Positions 11,155 to 19,249 of a stretch of 64,000 nt of DNA are shown piece by piece; the first letter of the stretch is position 1, and each line of letters begins with the position of its first letter. Under the pieces are notes generated by a model. That model searched no databases. It was not told where the DNA came from and worked only from the letters and a program-made list of their open reading frames with translations. The translations under genes were made by a program, and so were the position numbers. The stretch spans positions 1 to 64,000 of the forward strand of contig NZ_BRXS01000010.1 of assembly GCF_030159095.1 (NCBI RefSeq). The letters are read 5' to 3'. This DNA comes from Roseisolibacter agri. Its GTDB lineage: Bacteria > Gemmatimonadota > Gemmatimonadetes > Gemmatimonadales > Gemmatimonadaceae.

Positions 11155-11529
11155 ATGGCGACCCAGGCCACCCCGTCCCCCGCCGCGCCGCCCGCGCGCA
11201 CCGTGCCGCGCTGGCGCTCGCGTGCGCGCGGCATCCTGCCGTACGTCGTCACGGGCGCGTCGGGCTTCGTGATCGGCTACCTGATCGTGTACCTGTTCGT
11301 GTTCCCGTCGCAGCTGGTGCCGAGCGACCGCCCGGTGCCCGAAGTGGTGGGGCTGCTCGACACCGACGCCCAGCAGCGGCTGCGCGACGCGGGCTTCGTC
11401 CCGCAGCTCGGCGAGCAGCAGGCCAACGCGTCGGTGCCGCCGAACACGGTGCTCAAGCAGAATCCCGTCGCGACGTCGCGGAAGCCGAAGGGGACGACGG
11501 TCGTGATCGACGTCGCCGTCGAGCCCTGA
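11155..11529 (+). CDS. Membrane-anchored single-PASTA-domain protein
   Basis: 124 residues. A basic N-terminus, one membrane helix (about 28-50, YVVTGASGFVIGYLIVYLF), then one extracytoplasmic PASTA domain (about 56-122: VPEVVGLLDTDAQQRLRDAG, VLKQNPVATSRKPKGTTV). PASTA domains bind muropeptides or beta-lactams in other proteins. There is no kinase domain, yet it lies between rsmB and rpe, where many Gram-positive genomes carry the PASTA kinase gene prkC. Role in envelope sensing is inference. Confidence 0.85.
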   Translation: MATQATPSPAAPPARTVPRWRSRARGILPYVVTGASGFVIGYLIVYLFVFPSQLVPSDRPVPEVVGLLDTDAQQRLRDAGFVPQLGEQQANASVPPNTVLKQNPVATSRKPKGTTVVIDVAVEP

Positions 11530-11534
11530 ACGAC

Positions 11535-11584
11535 GCTGCGGGCTGCGGGCTGCGGGTTCGGATCCGCAGTCCGCAGTCCGCAGC
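11535..11584. repeat. Intergenic palindromic element, group C (C2)
   Basis: A compact hairpin: CTGCGGG units in tandem (11535-11556), centre TTCGGATC, and CCGCAGT units (11563-11584). Same units as C1 at 6501-6588. It follows the PASTA gene stop by five bases and precedes rpe, so it may terminate or attenuate between two genes in the same direction. Confidence 0.85.
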
Positions 11585-11605
11585 TCCCATCTCGCAATTC
11601 TGTAC

Positions 11606-12271
11606 GTGCCCACCAAGATCGCTCCTTCGATTCTGAGCGCCGACTTCGCGCGCCTCGCCGACGAGATCGCGATGTGCGAGGCCGGCGGCGCCGACATGAT
11701 CCACGTCGACGTCATGGACGGCCGGTTCGTGCCGAACCTGACGTTCGGCGCCAAGGTCATCGACGCCGTGCGGCGCTGCACCGCGCTCCCCATCGACGTG
11801 CACCTCATGGTCGTCGAGCCGGAGCGCTACTTCGACGACTTCGCGAAGGCGGGCGCGAACGTCTGCACGATCCACGTCGAGGTGTCGCCGCACCTGGACC
11901 GGCAGCTCGCGCGCATCAAGGAGCTGGGGATGCAGGCCGGCGCGACGCTCAATCCGGCGACGCCGCTCGTGACGCTCGAGGAGGTCGCGCGCGACCTCGA
12001 CCTGCTGCTCATCATGAGCGTGAACCCGGGCTTCGGCGGGCAGCGCTTCCTCGAGTACAGCGTCGACAAGATCGCGCGCGCCCGCCGCATGCTGGACGCC
12101 GCCGGCAGCCGCGCGCTGCTGGAGGTCGACGGCGGCATCACGCGCGACACGATCCTCCGCTGCCGCCGCGCGGGCGCCGACACCTTCGTCGCCGGCAACG
12201 CGATCTTCGCCGCCGCCGACCCGCGCGCCGAGATCGCGGCGCTGCGCAACGCCAGCCTGGAGACCGCATGA
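11606..12271 (+). CDS. rpe: Ribulose-phosphate 3-epimerase
   Basis: 221 residues from GTG 11606, the normal TIM-barrel length. Interconverts ribulose 5-phosphate and xylulose 5-phosphate. Motifs: APSILSADF, HVDVMDGRFVPN (metal His/Asp), DVHLMV, SVNPGFGGQ, EVDGGI and the phosphate-binding VAGNAIF. Its stop overlaps the next ATG (ATGA). Confidence 0.97.
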   Translation: MPTKIAPSILSADFARLADEIAMCEAGGADMIHVDVMDGRFVPNLTFGAKVIDAVRRCTALPIDVHLMVVEPERYFDDFAKAGANVCTIHVEVSPHLDRQLARIKELGMQAGATLNPATPLVTLEEVARDLDLLLIMSVNPGFGGQRFLEYSVDKIARARRMLDAAGSRALLEVDGGITRDTILRCRRAGADTFVAGNAIFAAADPRAEIAALRNASLETA

Positions 12272-12852
12272 CCGCGCGCGCGCAGTGGACCCTCGTCCTC
12301 GGCGTCATCGCCGCGCTGGCGCTGGGGCTGTGGGCCGCCACGCACCTGCTGAAGGACGAGCTCTATCACGTCGAGGTGGGCAGCGAGGCGCCGCGCTTCG
12401 CCGCGGTCACGCTCGACACGCCGGCGAAGCCGCGCACGCTCGACGACTACAAGGGCCGCGTCGTGCTCGTGAACATCTGGGCGACGTGGTGCCCGCCCTG
12501 CCGCCAGGAGATGCCCAGCCTGCAGGCGCTGCACCGCGACTTCTCGCCGCGCGGCTTCCGCGTCGTCGCCGTCAGCATCGACGACGCGGGCGCCGAGCAG
12601 AAGGTGCGCGACTTCGTGCAGGAGTTCGGGCTCACCTTCGACGTGCTGCACGATCCCGCGGGCGCCATCCAGAAGCAGTACGCGACCACCGGCGTGCCCG
12701 AGAACTTCGTCATCGGCGCCGACGGCACGGTGCGCAAGAAGGCGTACGCGCAGGACTGGAACTCGCCCGAGAACCGCGCGCTGATCGCGCGGCTCCTGGA
12801 CGAGGCGGGCGCGCCGGCGGCCGGCGCGGCGACGACGGCCGGAACGCGCTGA
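12268..12852 (+). CDS. TlpA-like membrane-anchored thioredoxin
   Basis: 194 residues. One N-terminal membrane helix (about 7-24), then a periplasmic TlpA/ResA-type thioredoxin fold with the redox site WATWCPPC at about 71-78 and the cis-Pro region TTGVPENFVI. Likely reduces or resolves disulfides outside the membrane, for example in cytochrome c maturation. The C-terminus is an Ala/Thr tail. Coupled to rpe by a four-base overlap. Confidence 0.92.
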   Translation: MTARAQWTLVLGVIAALALGLWAATHLLKDELYHVEVGSEAPRFAAVTLDTPAKPRTLDDYKGRVVLVNIWATWCPPCRQEMPSLQALHRDFSPRGFRVVAVSIDDAGAEQKVRDFVQEFGLTFDVLHDPAGAIQKQYATTGVPENFVIGADGTVRKKAYAQDWNSPENRALIARLLDEAGAPAAGAATTAGTR

Positions 12853-12854
12853 CG

Positions 12855-13061
12855 ATGCCGGGACGTGGCGCCGACCGCCGCGCGACCGACCGCGACGACG
12901 AGCGCCGCGCCGAGACGTGGGCGCTCGGCCGCGGCACGGCGATGCTGCTCGCGATCGGGCTCGCGGCGCTGCTCTGGCTCGCCGTGCAGCTGGAGCGCGC
13001 GACGCACGTGGTGACGGAAGCGGAGACCGCGCGCACGGTGAGCGCGGAGACCACGCGGTGA
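12855..13061 (+). CDS. Small single-helix membrane protein
   Basis: 68 residues from ATG 12855, two bases after the TlpA gene and seven before tsaD. A highly charged N-terminus (RGADRRATDRDDERRAE) precedes one membrane helix (about 30-45, MLLAIGLAALLWLAVQL) and a short Thr/Glu tail. No family recognised. The tight packing supports it as a real gene of this operon. Confidence 0.65.
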   Translation: MPGRGADRRATDRDDERRAETWALGRGTAMLLAIGLAALLWLAVQLERATHVVTEAETARTVSAETTR

Positions 13062-13068
13062 GCGCGCC

Positions 13069-14178
13069 GTGAAGACGCTGCGCGTGCTCGGCATCGAGAC
13101 GTCGTGCGACGAGACGTCGGCCGCGGTGGTGGAGGGGCATCGTGACGACGTCGCGCTGCGCTCGCTCGTGATCCTGTCGCAGGACGTGCACCGCCTGTTC
13201 GGCGGCGTGGTGCCCGAGCTGGCGAGCCGCGCGCACCTCACGAGCGTCGTGCCCGTCGTACGCCGCGCGCTCGACGACGCGGGCGTGGGCGTGCGCGACC
13301 TGGACGCGGTCGCGGTGACGCACGCGCCCGGGCTCGTGGGCGCGCTGCTGGTGGGCGTGAGCTACGGCAAGGCGCTGGCGCACGCCGCGGGCGTGCCGCT
13401 CGTCGGCGCGCACCACATGGAGGGCCACCTCTTCGCGACCGCGCTGGAGCACGCGGACGCCACGCCGCCGTTCACGGCGCTGCTGGTGTCGGGCGGGCAC
13501 ACGCTGCTGCTGGACGTGGCGGCGTGGGGCGACTACCGGCTGCTGGGCGCGACGCGCGACGACGCCGCGGGCGAGGCGTTCGACAAGGTCGCGAAGCTGC
13601 TCGGCCTTCCCTACCCTGGCGGCCGCCACATCGAGCGGCTGGCGCGCACCGGCACGCCCGACCGCCACCGCTTCGCGCGGCCGATGGTGCGCGCCAACCA
13701 GACGCCCGCCGACGCCGATTACTACGACGTCTCGTTCAGCGGGTTGAAGACCGCGGTGCTGCACGCCGTGCGCCGTGCCGAGGCGGAGGGGGCCGACGCG
13801 CTGGACGCCGAGCGGCCGCACCTCGCGCGCGGCTTCCAGGACGCGCTGATCGAGACGCTGGTGGAGAAGACGTACCGCGCCGCGCGCGCGTTCGACCGCC
13901 GGCGCGTGGTGCTGGGCGGCGGCGTGGCGTGCAACGGCGCGCTGGTGGCCGCGATGCGCCGCCGGCTGGAGCCGCGCGGCGCGACGGTGTTCGCGCCCAC
14001 GCCGCGCCTCGCCACCGACAATGCCGCCATGATCGCGCGCGCGGGGCTCTTCCGCCTGGAGCGCGGCGAGACCGCCGACCTGTCGCTCAACGCGTACGCG
14101 ACGCTGCCGATGCCCGGGCTCGTGGACGAGCGCCGCACCGGACGCGCCGAGTGGCGCGCGGGCGCCGCGTCCGGCTGA
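13069..14178 (+). CDS. tsaD: tRNA N6-threonylcarbamoyladenosine synthase subunit TsaD
   Basis: 369 residues from GTG 13069. ASKHA-fold enzyme that transfers threonylcarbamoyl to A37 of ANN-decoding tRNAs with TsaB and TsaE. Opening GIETSCDETSAAVV, metal-binding HHMEGH, then VSGGHTLL, GEAFDKVAKLLGLPYPGG, VSFSGLKTAV, GGVACNGAL and TDNAAMIA are all present. The C-terminal tail after about 345 is unconserved. tsaB and tsaE are not in the window. Confidence 0.97.
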   Translation: MKTLRVLGIETSCDETSAAVVEGHRDDVALRSLVILSQDVHRLFGGVVPELASRAHLTSVVPVVRRALDDAGVGVRDLDAVAVTHAPGLVGALLVGVSYGKALAHAAGVPLVGAHHMEGHLFATALEHADATPPFTALLVSGGHTLLLDVAAWGDYRLLGATRDDAAGEAFDKVAKLLGLPYPGGRHIERLARTGTPDRHRFARPMVRANQTPADADYYDVSFSGLKTAVLHAVRRAEAEGADALDAERPHLARGFQDALIETLVEKTYRAARAFDRRRVVLGGGVACNGALVAAMRRRLEPRGATVFAPTPRLATDNAAMIARAGLFRLERGETADLSLNAYATLPMPGLVDERRTGRAEWRAGAASG

Positions 14179-14198
14179 CCCCCCGCCGGCGCCCCGCC

Positions 14199-14206
14199 TA
14201 TCTTTT
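14199..14206 (+). promoter_or_regulatory. Candidate -7 box TATCTTTT for lgt
   Basis: TATCTTTT lies 22 bases before the lgt ATG and matches the first seven positions of TAnnTTTG. Spacing is the same as for the yajC box at 7441. Confidence 0.5.
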
Positions 14207-14228
14207 CCGCATCCCCGACGCCCACTCC

Positions 14229-15086
14229 ATGAATCTCGCCGCTCCGTTCGTCCACGCGCCGTTCTCCCTCGACATCGGCCCGCTGCAGCTCACCGGCTTC
14301 GGGCTCGCAGTGCTCGCGGCGTTCGGGCTGTCGCAGATCGTCACGATGCGCGAGCTGACACGGCGCGGCCACGACCTCTACGCGCAGACCACGCCCGACA
14401 TCGTCTTCGCGGCGCTGCTCGGCTTCCTGATCGGCGCGAAGCTGTACTACGTCGTGCTCACCGGCGACCCGGGCGCGATCTTCAGCCGCGGCGGCTTCGT
14501 GTTCTGGGGCGGCTTCATGGGCTCCGTGGCGCTCTGCTGGCTCACCATCAAGCGGAAGAAGCTGAGCTTCGCGCGCTACGCGGACGTCGCGGGCATCGCG
14601 ATCGCGGGCGGCTACGCGGTGGGACGCACGGGGTGCTTCGCCGTCGGCGACGACTACGGCCGGCCGTGGAACGGGCCGCTCGCGTTCACCTTCCCGAACG
14701 GCGCGCCGCCGTCGACCGCGGCCAACATGCAGGACCTGTTCGGCATCCCGCTCGCGCCGGGCACGCCGCCGAACCAGGTGATCGCCGTGCACCCGACGCA
14801 GCTGTACGAGACGGCGATGGGCTTCGTGATGTTCCTCATCCTCTGGCGCTTCCGCGACCACGAGCACGCCGAGGGGTGGCTGTTCGGGCTGTACTGCGTG
14901 CTGGCGGGGATCGAGCGGTTCATCGTCGAGTTCTTCCGCGCCAAGGACGACCAGCTGACGTTCGGGCTGACGACCGCGCAGGTGATCGCGATCGCCATCG
15001 CGCTGGTGGGCGTGATCGTGATGGTCGCGCGCCGCACGCCGCGTCCCGGCGCGCCCGGCATCCACGCGACCGCCGCGGCGGCCTGA
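14229..15086 (+). CDS. lgt: Prolipoprotein diacylglyceryl transferase
   Basis: 285 residues with about seven membrane helices. Transfers diacylglycerol from phosphatidylglycerol to the lipobox Cys. The signature region reads GRTGCFAVGDDYGRPW, a variant of the usual GRIGNFINGE..GR, and HPTQLYE is present. FFRAKDDQLTFGLT is the typical C-terminal block. It would process the lipoproteins predicted in this window (1-1084, 21232, 43521, 63660). Confidence 0.92.
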   Translation: MNLAAPFVHAPFSLDIGPLQLTGFGLAVLAAFGLSQIVTMRELTRRGHDLYAQTTPDIVFAALLGFLIGAKLYYVVLTGDPGAIFSRGGFVFWGGFMGSVALCWLTIKRKKLSFARYADVAGIAIAGGYAVGRTGCFAVGDDYGRPWNGPLAFTFPNGAPPSTAANMQDLFGIPLAPGTPPNQVIAVHPTQLYETAMGFVMFLILWRFRDHEHAEGWLFGLYCVLAGIERFIVEFFRAKDDQLTFGLTTAQVIAIAIALVGVIVMVARRTPRPGAPGIHATAAAA

Positions 15087-15100
15087 CGTCGCGGGACGGC

Positions 15101-15697
15101 ATGCCCGGCGCCGCGGTCCACGTCCCCGTGCTCGCGGGTCGGCACGTGCGGCTGGAGCCGCTCTCGCTGGCGCACGTGCCGGGGCTGTGCGAGGTCGGGC
15201 TCGACCCGGAGCTGTGGCGCATCACCGTGTCGTACGTCGCCACGCCCGCGGACATGCGCCGCTACGTCGAGGCGGCGCTCGCGGACCGCGACGCGGGGAC
15301 GGCGTTTCCCTATGCGCAGGTCGAGGTCGCGACGGGACGCGTGGTCGGGAGCACGCGCCTCGCCAACTGGGCGCCCACGCACCGCCGCATCGAGATCGGG
15401 TGGACGTGGATCGCGCCGCCCTGGCAGCGCACGGCGATCAACACGGAGGCCAAGCTCCTCCTGATGACGCACGCCTTCGAGTCGCTGCTGTGCCAGCGCG
15501 TGGAGCTGAAGACGGACGCGATCAACGATCGGTCGCGGGCGGCGATCCTCCGGCTCGGCGCGGTCGAGGAGGGGACGCTCCGGCGGCACACGGTGACCGA
15601 CCTGGGGCGGACGCGGGACACGGTGTTCTTCAGCGTGCTGTCCGACGAGTGGCCGCGCGTGAAGGCGGGGCTGGAGGCACGGCTGCTGCCTCGCTGA
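15101..15697 (+). CDS. GNAT family N-acetyltransferase (RimJ/RimL type)
   Basis: 198 residues from ATG 15101, 14 bases after lgt. Acetyltransferase_3 layout: LAGRHVRLEPLSLAHVPGL at the start, VVGSTRLAN, the strand-loop IEIGWTWIAPPWQRT, and ELKTDAINDRSRAAILRLGAVEEG, the acetyl-CoA-binding helix region. Substrate unknown; relatives acetylate protein N-termini, antibiotics or small molecules. Confidence 0.88.
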   Translation: MPGAAVHVPVLAGRHVRLEPLSLAHVPGLCEVGLDPELWRITVSYVATPADMRRYVEAALADRDAGTAFPYAQVEVATGRVVGSTRLANWAPTHRRIEIGWTWIAPPWQRTAINTEAKLLLMTHAFESLLCQRVELKTDAINDRSRAAILRLGAVEEGTLRRHTVTDLGRTRDTVFFSVLSDEWPRVKAGLEARLLPR

Positions 15698-15747
15698 CCG
15701 CCTGCTGACTCCATCCGGCGGCCCCTCGTCCGCAATCCCGAATGCGA

Positions 15748-15776
15748 TTGACGTGATTGCGGCCCCATGTCAGATT
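15748..15776 (+). promoter_or_regulatory. Candidate feo promoter
   Basis: TTGACG (15748-15753), a 17-base spacer, then CAGATT (15771-15776). A start near 15783 would put the Fur-type palindrome at 15790-15804 just downstream, where a bound repressor would block RNA polymerase. CGCAATC and GATTGCG flank the -35 as a small dyad (15731-15761). Confidence 0.5.
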
Positions 15777-15789
15777 ACGAGGGCGCGAA

Positions 15790-15804
15790 TGAGAACCGTT
15801 CTCA
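15790..15804 (+). promoter_or_regulatory. Fur box (7-1-7 palindrome) upstream of feoAB
   Basis: TGAGAACCGTTCTCA is a perfect 7-1-7 inverted repeat and close to the Fur consensus TGATAATNATTATCA in its GC-tolerant form. Its place before feoA is what iron-repressed ferrous uptake would predict. No other copy was noticed in the window. Confidence 0.8.
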
Positions 15805-15841
15805 ACACGCGTCCCGCTTCCGTCGCTCCGTCCCGATCCGC

Positions 15842-16192
15842 GTGCTGAGCCTCTTCGCCCGCCGTCCGCGTCCGTCGCGCGCGCTGACCGTCGTGTCCGC
15901 GCCCGAGAGCGACGCGTCCGCCACGGGATCTGCGACGACGGCCGCCCGCGCGATCACGCCGCCCGCGTCCTGCCCGCTGGCCGCCTGCGGCCCCGGCGCC
16001 CGCGCCACGGTGCTCGCGCTCTGCTGCGGCCACGCCGACGCCTGCCGCCTCCGCGCGCTCGGCTTCAGCGAGGGAACGCAGGTGGACGTCGTCGACGCCC
16101 GCCACGCCATGCTGCTCGACGTGCGCGGCACGCGCATCGCCCTCGGCCCCGCGCTGACGGCCGGCATCACCGTCCAGCCGCACGCGGGCTGA
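15842..16192 (+). CDS. feoA: Ferrous iron transport protein A (FeoA)
   Basis: 116 residues from GTG 15842; GTG 15893 is also possible. An ATG at 15767 is in frame but lies upstream of the expected transcription start and would put the Fur box inside the gene, so it is rejected. The C-terminal 70 residues form the SH3-like FeoA domain (CRLRALGFSEGTQVDVVDAR, GTRIALGPALTAGITV). The N-terminal part is Ala/Ser-rich with Cys pairs (SCPLAACG, ALCCGHADAC). FeoA modulates FeoB. Two bases before feoB. Confidence 0.85.
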   Translation: MLSLFARRPRPSRALTVVSAPESDASATGSATTAARAITPPASCPLAACGPGARATVLALCCGHADACRLRALGFSEGTQVDVVDARHAMLLDVRGTRIALGPALTAGITVQPHAG

Positions 16193-16194
16193 CG

Positions 16195-18393
16195 GTGGCC
16201 TCCCCGCCCGTCACGGCGGGCGGACTCGACGCGAGGACCCCCGGCAGCACGGCCCCCGCGGCCCCGATCCACGACGCGCGCCCGCTCCGCGTCGCCCTCA
16301 TCGGGAACCCGAACACGGGGAAGACGACGCTCTTCAACGCCCTCACCGGGCTGCGGCAGAAGGTCGGCAACTTCGCCGGCGTCACCGTCGAGCGTCACGA
16401 GGGGAGCTACCGCACCGACGACGGCCGCCGCGTCGCGGTCCTCGACCTCCCCGGCAGCTACTCGCTCTCCGCCGGCTCCCCCGACGAGGCGATCGCCCTC
16501 GAGGTGCTGATCGGCCGCGGGAAGGACGTCCCGCTCCCGGACGTCGTGGTCGTCGTGATCGACGCGCAGCACCTGGAGCGCAACCTCTTCCTCGCGGGCC
16601 AGGTGCTGGAGCTCGGCCTGCCGGTCGTCGTCGCGCTGAACCAGATCGACGCCGCCGTCGCCGCGGGCGTGACGATCGACGTCCCGGAGCTGATCCACGA
16701 GCTGGGCGTCACGGTCATCCCCACGGTCGCGAAGCGCGGCGAGGGCGTGGACGCGCTCAAGCGCGCGATCGCCGCCGCCCCAGGCTTCCCGCCGGCCGAG
16801 CGGCGCTTCGCGCTGCCGCCGGCGGCCGAGGAGGCGCTGGCGCCGCTCGCGGCGCGGCTGGAGGACGCGGGGCTGCCCCGCTCCGCCGCGCGCATGGAGG
16901 CGCTGCGCCTGCTGGGCGTCGCGCACCCCGAGGCGCACCTCGCCGACGTGCCCGACGCGGCGCCGTTGCTGGCGCGGGCGCGCGACGTGCTGACGACGGC
17001 CGGCCTCGTGCCCGAGCGGCTGGAGGCGGAGCTGCGCTACGGCTGGATCGCGGGCGTGCTGGCGCGCAGCCTCACGCGCGCCGCGCCGCGCGGCCGCACC
17101 GCGACGCACCGCATTGACAGCGTGGCGCTGCACCGCGTGTGGGGCCCGCTGCTGTTCGTGACGCTGATGGCGCTCGTCTTCCAGGCGATCTTCACCTGGG
17201 CGACGCCGCTGATGGACGCGATCGAGGGCGTGGTGGGGTGGATGGGCGCGCGCGTCGGCGACGCGCTGCCGCCGGGCGACCTGCGCTCGCTCGTCGTGGA
17301 CGGCGTGTTCGCGGGCGTGGGCGGCGTGCTGGTGTTCCTGCCGCAGATCGCGATGCTCTTCCTGTTCATCGGCATCCTCGAGGACAGCGGCTACATGGCG
17401 CGCGCCGCGTTCCTGATGGACGGGCTGATGCGCCGCGTGGGGCTGCACGGCAAGAGCTTCATCCCGATGCTCTCGGGCTACGCGTGCGCGGTGCCGGGCA
17501 TCATGGCCGCGCGCACGGTCGAGAACCCGAAGGACCGCCTCGCGACGATCATGGTCGTGCCGCTCATGAGCTGCTCGGCGCGGCTGCCGATCTACGCGCT
17601 GCTGATCGGCGCGTTCGTGCCGCCGGTCGCGCTGCTCGGCGGCGCGATGACGCTGCAGGGCGTGACGATGCTCGGCATGTACTTCCTGGGCACCGTCACC
17701 GCGCTGGGCGTCGCGGCGGTGTTCAAGCGCACGCTGCTGCGCGGCCCCGCGCGCCCGATGATCCTGGAGCTCCCCGCGTACCGGCTGCCGAGCGCGAAGA
17801 GCCTGCTGATCGGCGTGTACGGACGCGCGCTGATGTTCGTGCGCCGCGCGGGCACGGTGATCCTCGCGCTGTCGATCGTGCTCTGGGCGCTCGCGACCTA
17901 CCCGAAGACGACGCCCGACGCGTCGCTGCCCGAGGCCGCGCAGCAGGAGCAGCAGCTGGAGCGCTCCTTCCTCGGCCGCATCGGCCACGCGATGGAGCCG
18001 GCGGTGCGCCCGCTCGGCTACGACTGGAAGATCGGCGTGTCGATCGCCGCCAGCTTCGCGGCGCGCGAGGTGTTCGTCAGCACGATGGGCACGATCTATG
18101 GCGTCGGCGACACGGAGCAGGACGACGCGGCGGCGCTGCGCGAGAAGCTGCGCGCCGAGCGCGATCCGCGGACCGGCCGCGCAGCATACACGCCGCTGGT
18201 GGCGATCGGGCTGATGGTGTTCTACGTCTACGCGCTGATGTGCATGAGCACCATGGCCGTGACGGTGCGCGAGACGGGCGGCGGCCGCACCGGCTGGAAG
18301 TGGGCCGGCGTGCAGTTCGCCTACATGCTGGGACTCGCCTACGTGGCGGCGCTGGTCGTGTACCAGGGCGGCCGCCTGCTGGGATGGGGCTGA
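16195..18393 (+). CDS. feoB: Ferrous iron transporter FeoB
   Basis: 732 residues from GTG 16195. N-terminal G domain (about 30-200): P-loop GNPNTGKTT, switch-II DLPGSYSLSAGSPDE, G4 NQID. Then the membrane core with the gate signatures: LEDSGYMARAAFLMD, SGYACAVPGIMAARTVENPKDRLATI (split across two helices) and MSCSARLPIYALL. FeoB imports Fe2+ across the inner membrane. Forms an operon with feoA upstream and a FeoC-like peptide overlapping its stop (TGATG). Confidence 0.97.
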   Translation: MASPPVTAGGLDARTPGSTAPAAPIHDARPLRVALIGNPNTGKTTLFNALTGLRQKVGNFAGVTVERHEGSYRTDDGRRVAVLDLPGSYSLSAGSPDEAIALEVLIGRGKDVPLPDVVVVVIDAQHLERNLFLAGQVLELGLPVVVALNQIDAAVAAGVTIDVPELIHELGVTVIPTVAKRGEGVDALKRAIAAAPGFPPAERRFALPPAAEEALAPLAARLEDAGLPRSAARMEALRLLGVAHPEAHLADVPDAAPLLARARDVLTTAGLVPERLEAELRYGWIAGVLARSLTRAAPRGRTATHRIDSVALHRVWGPLLFVTLMALVFQAIFTWATPLMDAIEGVVGWMGARVGDALPPGDLRSLVVDGVFAGVGGVLVFLPQIAMLFLFIGILEDSGYMARAAFLMDGLMRRVGLHGKSFIPMLSGYACAVPGIMAARTVENPKDRLATIMVVPLMSCSARLPIYALLIGAFVPPVALLGGAMTLQGVTMLGMYFLGTVTALGVAAVFKRTLLRGPARPMILELPAYRLPSAKSLLIGVYGRALMFVRRAGTVILALSIVLWALATYPKTTPDASLPEAAQQEQQLERSFLGRIGHAMEPAVRPLGYDWKIGVSIAASFAAREVFVSTMGTIYGVGDTEQDDAAALREKLRAERDPRTGRAAYTPLVAIGLMVFYVYALMCMSTMAVTVRETGGGRTGWKWAGVQFAYMLGLAYVAALVVYQGGRLLGWG

Positions 18394-18560
18394 TGGAGAT
18401 GCAGACGCTGATCGTCATCGCGATCGTCGCGGTGGCGCTGCTGTTCGTGGGTCGCCGCGCGTGGAGCACGCTGCGTCCGAAGCGGGACGCGGGCTGCGGC
18501 CACGACTGCGGTTGTGGACCGGCCGCGTCGCGCACCGAGGGCGACTGGTCCAAGACCTGA
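18393..18560 (+). CDS. FeoB-associated Cys-rich membrane protein
   Basis: 55 residues from ATG 18393, overlapping the feoB stop by one base. One membrane helix (about 4-22, QTLIVIAIVAVALLFVGRRAW), then a cytoplasmic tail with CGHDCGCG, the layout of the FeoB-associated Cys-rich family. The Cys cluster may bind metal and regulate FeoB. Confidence 0.85.
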   Translation: MEMQTLIVIAIVAVALLFVGRRAWSTLRPKRDAGCGHDCGCGPAASRTEGDWSKT

Positions 18561-18565
18561 GCGCG

Positions 18566-19249
18566 ATGACCATGCACCGCTCGTGGGCGGGCGCGCTCGT
18601 CACGCGCATGCTCGTCACGCTCGCGCTCGTGCCGGCGGCTGCGCTGGCGCAGGCGCCCGCCACCGCCGACGTGCCGCGCGTGACGCTCGTGCTCTCGGCC
18701 GGCGGCGGCTCGGCCTTCGCGGCGCCGTCGATCCACGACGACCATGCCGCGGTGCTCGGCCTCGTGGGCGCGCGGCGGCAGCTGTGGCGCGCCGTGATGC
18801 TGGAGGGTGCGCTGCAGCTGCAGACGTCCTTCGTGCGCGGCAGCGACCTGCTGCTCGTGTGCGTGCCCGTGTCGCCCGGCAGCGACCGGTGCCGGGCCCG
18901 CAGCCTCGGCCCGCGCGCCCTCGCGGCCGACGCGTTCGTGAGCGGCCTCGCGCGCGTCGGCGTCGAGCGCCGGCTGGGCACGGGCGGCCCGTTCGTGCGC
19001 CTCGCGACCGGCGGCGGCTACATGACCGAGGTGCGCCAGCCGTTCGCGACGCTCGCCGGCGGCCTCGCCTACGGCGGCCGGCGTGCGCGCGTGGCGCTGG
19101 AGCTCGATCGCTGGTGGTCGCGCGTGGACGTCGCCGAGGCGACGATCTCGATGCGGAATCCCGAGGACCGCAGCACGCGCACGCTGCACGAGGGCGCGAC
19201 CTCCACGTTCGTGCGCCTGGGCCTCGATATCCCCGTCGGCGCGCGATGA
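18566..19249 (+). CDS. Secreted outer-membrane barrel-like protein
   Basis: 227 residues from ATG 18566 (ATG 18572 also possible). Signal peptide to about residue 29 (ALAQA). The mature protein alternates polar and hydrophobic residues in strand-like stretches (TLVLSAGGGSAF, FVRLATGGGY, ARVALELDRWWSRVD) and ends FVRLGLDIPVGAR, like small porin-type barrels. Five bases after the FeoC-like gene, so probably on the Fur-controlled transcript. No specific family recognised. Confidence 0.7.
   Translation: MTMHRSWAGALVTRMLVTLALVPAAALAQAPATADVPRVTLVLSAGGGSAFAAPSIHDDHAAVLGLVGARRQLWRAVMLEGALQLQTSFVRGSDLLLVCVPVSPGSDRCRARSLGPRALAADAFVSGLARVGVERRLGTGGPFVRLATGGGYMTEVRQPFATLAGGLAYGGRRARVALELDRWWSRVDVAEATISMRNPEDRSTRTLHEGATSTFVRLGLDIPVGAR

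Noticed and set aside
15767-15841. N-terminal extension of FeoA from ATG 15767
   Set aside because: It would encode the Fur palindrome and begins before the expected transcription start; the residues are Arg/Ser-rich and not FeoA-like.
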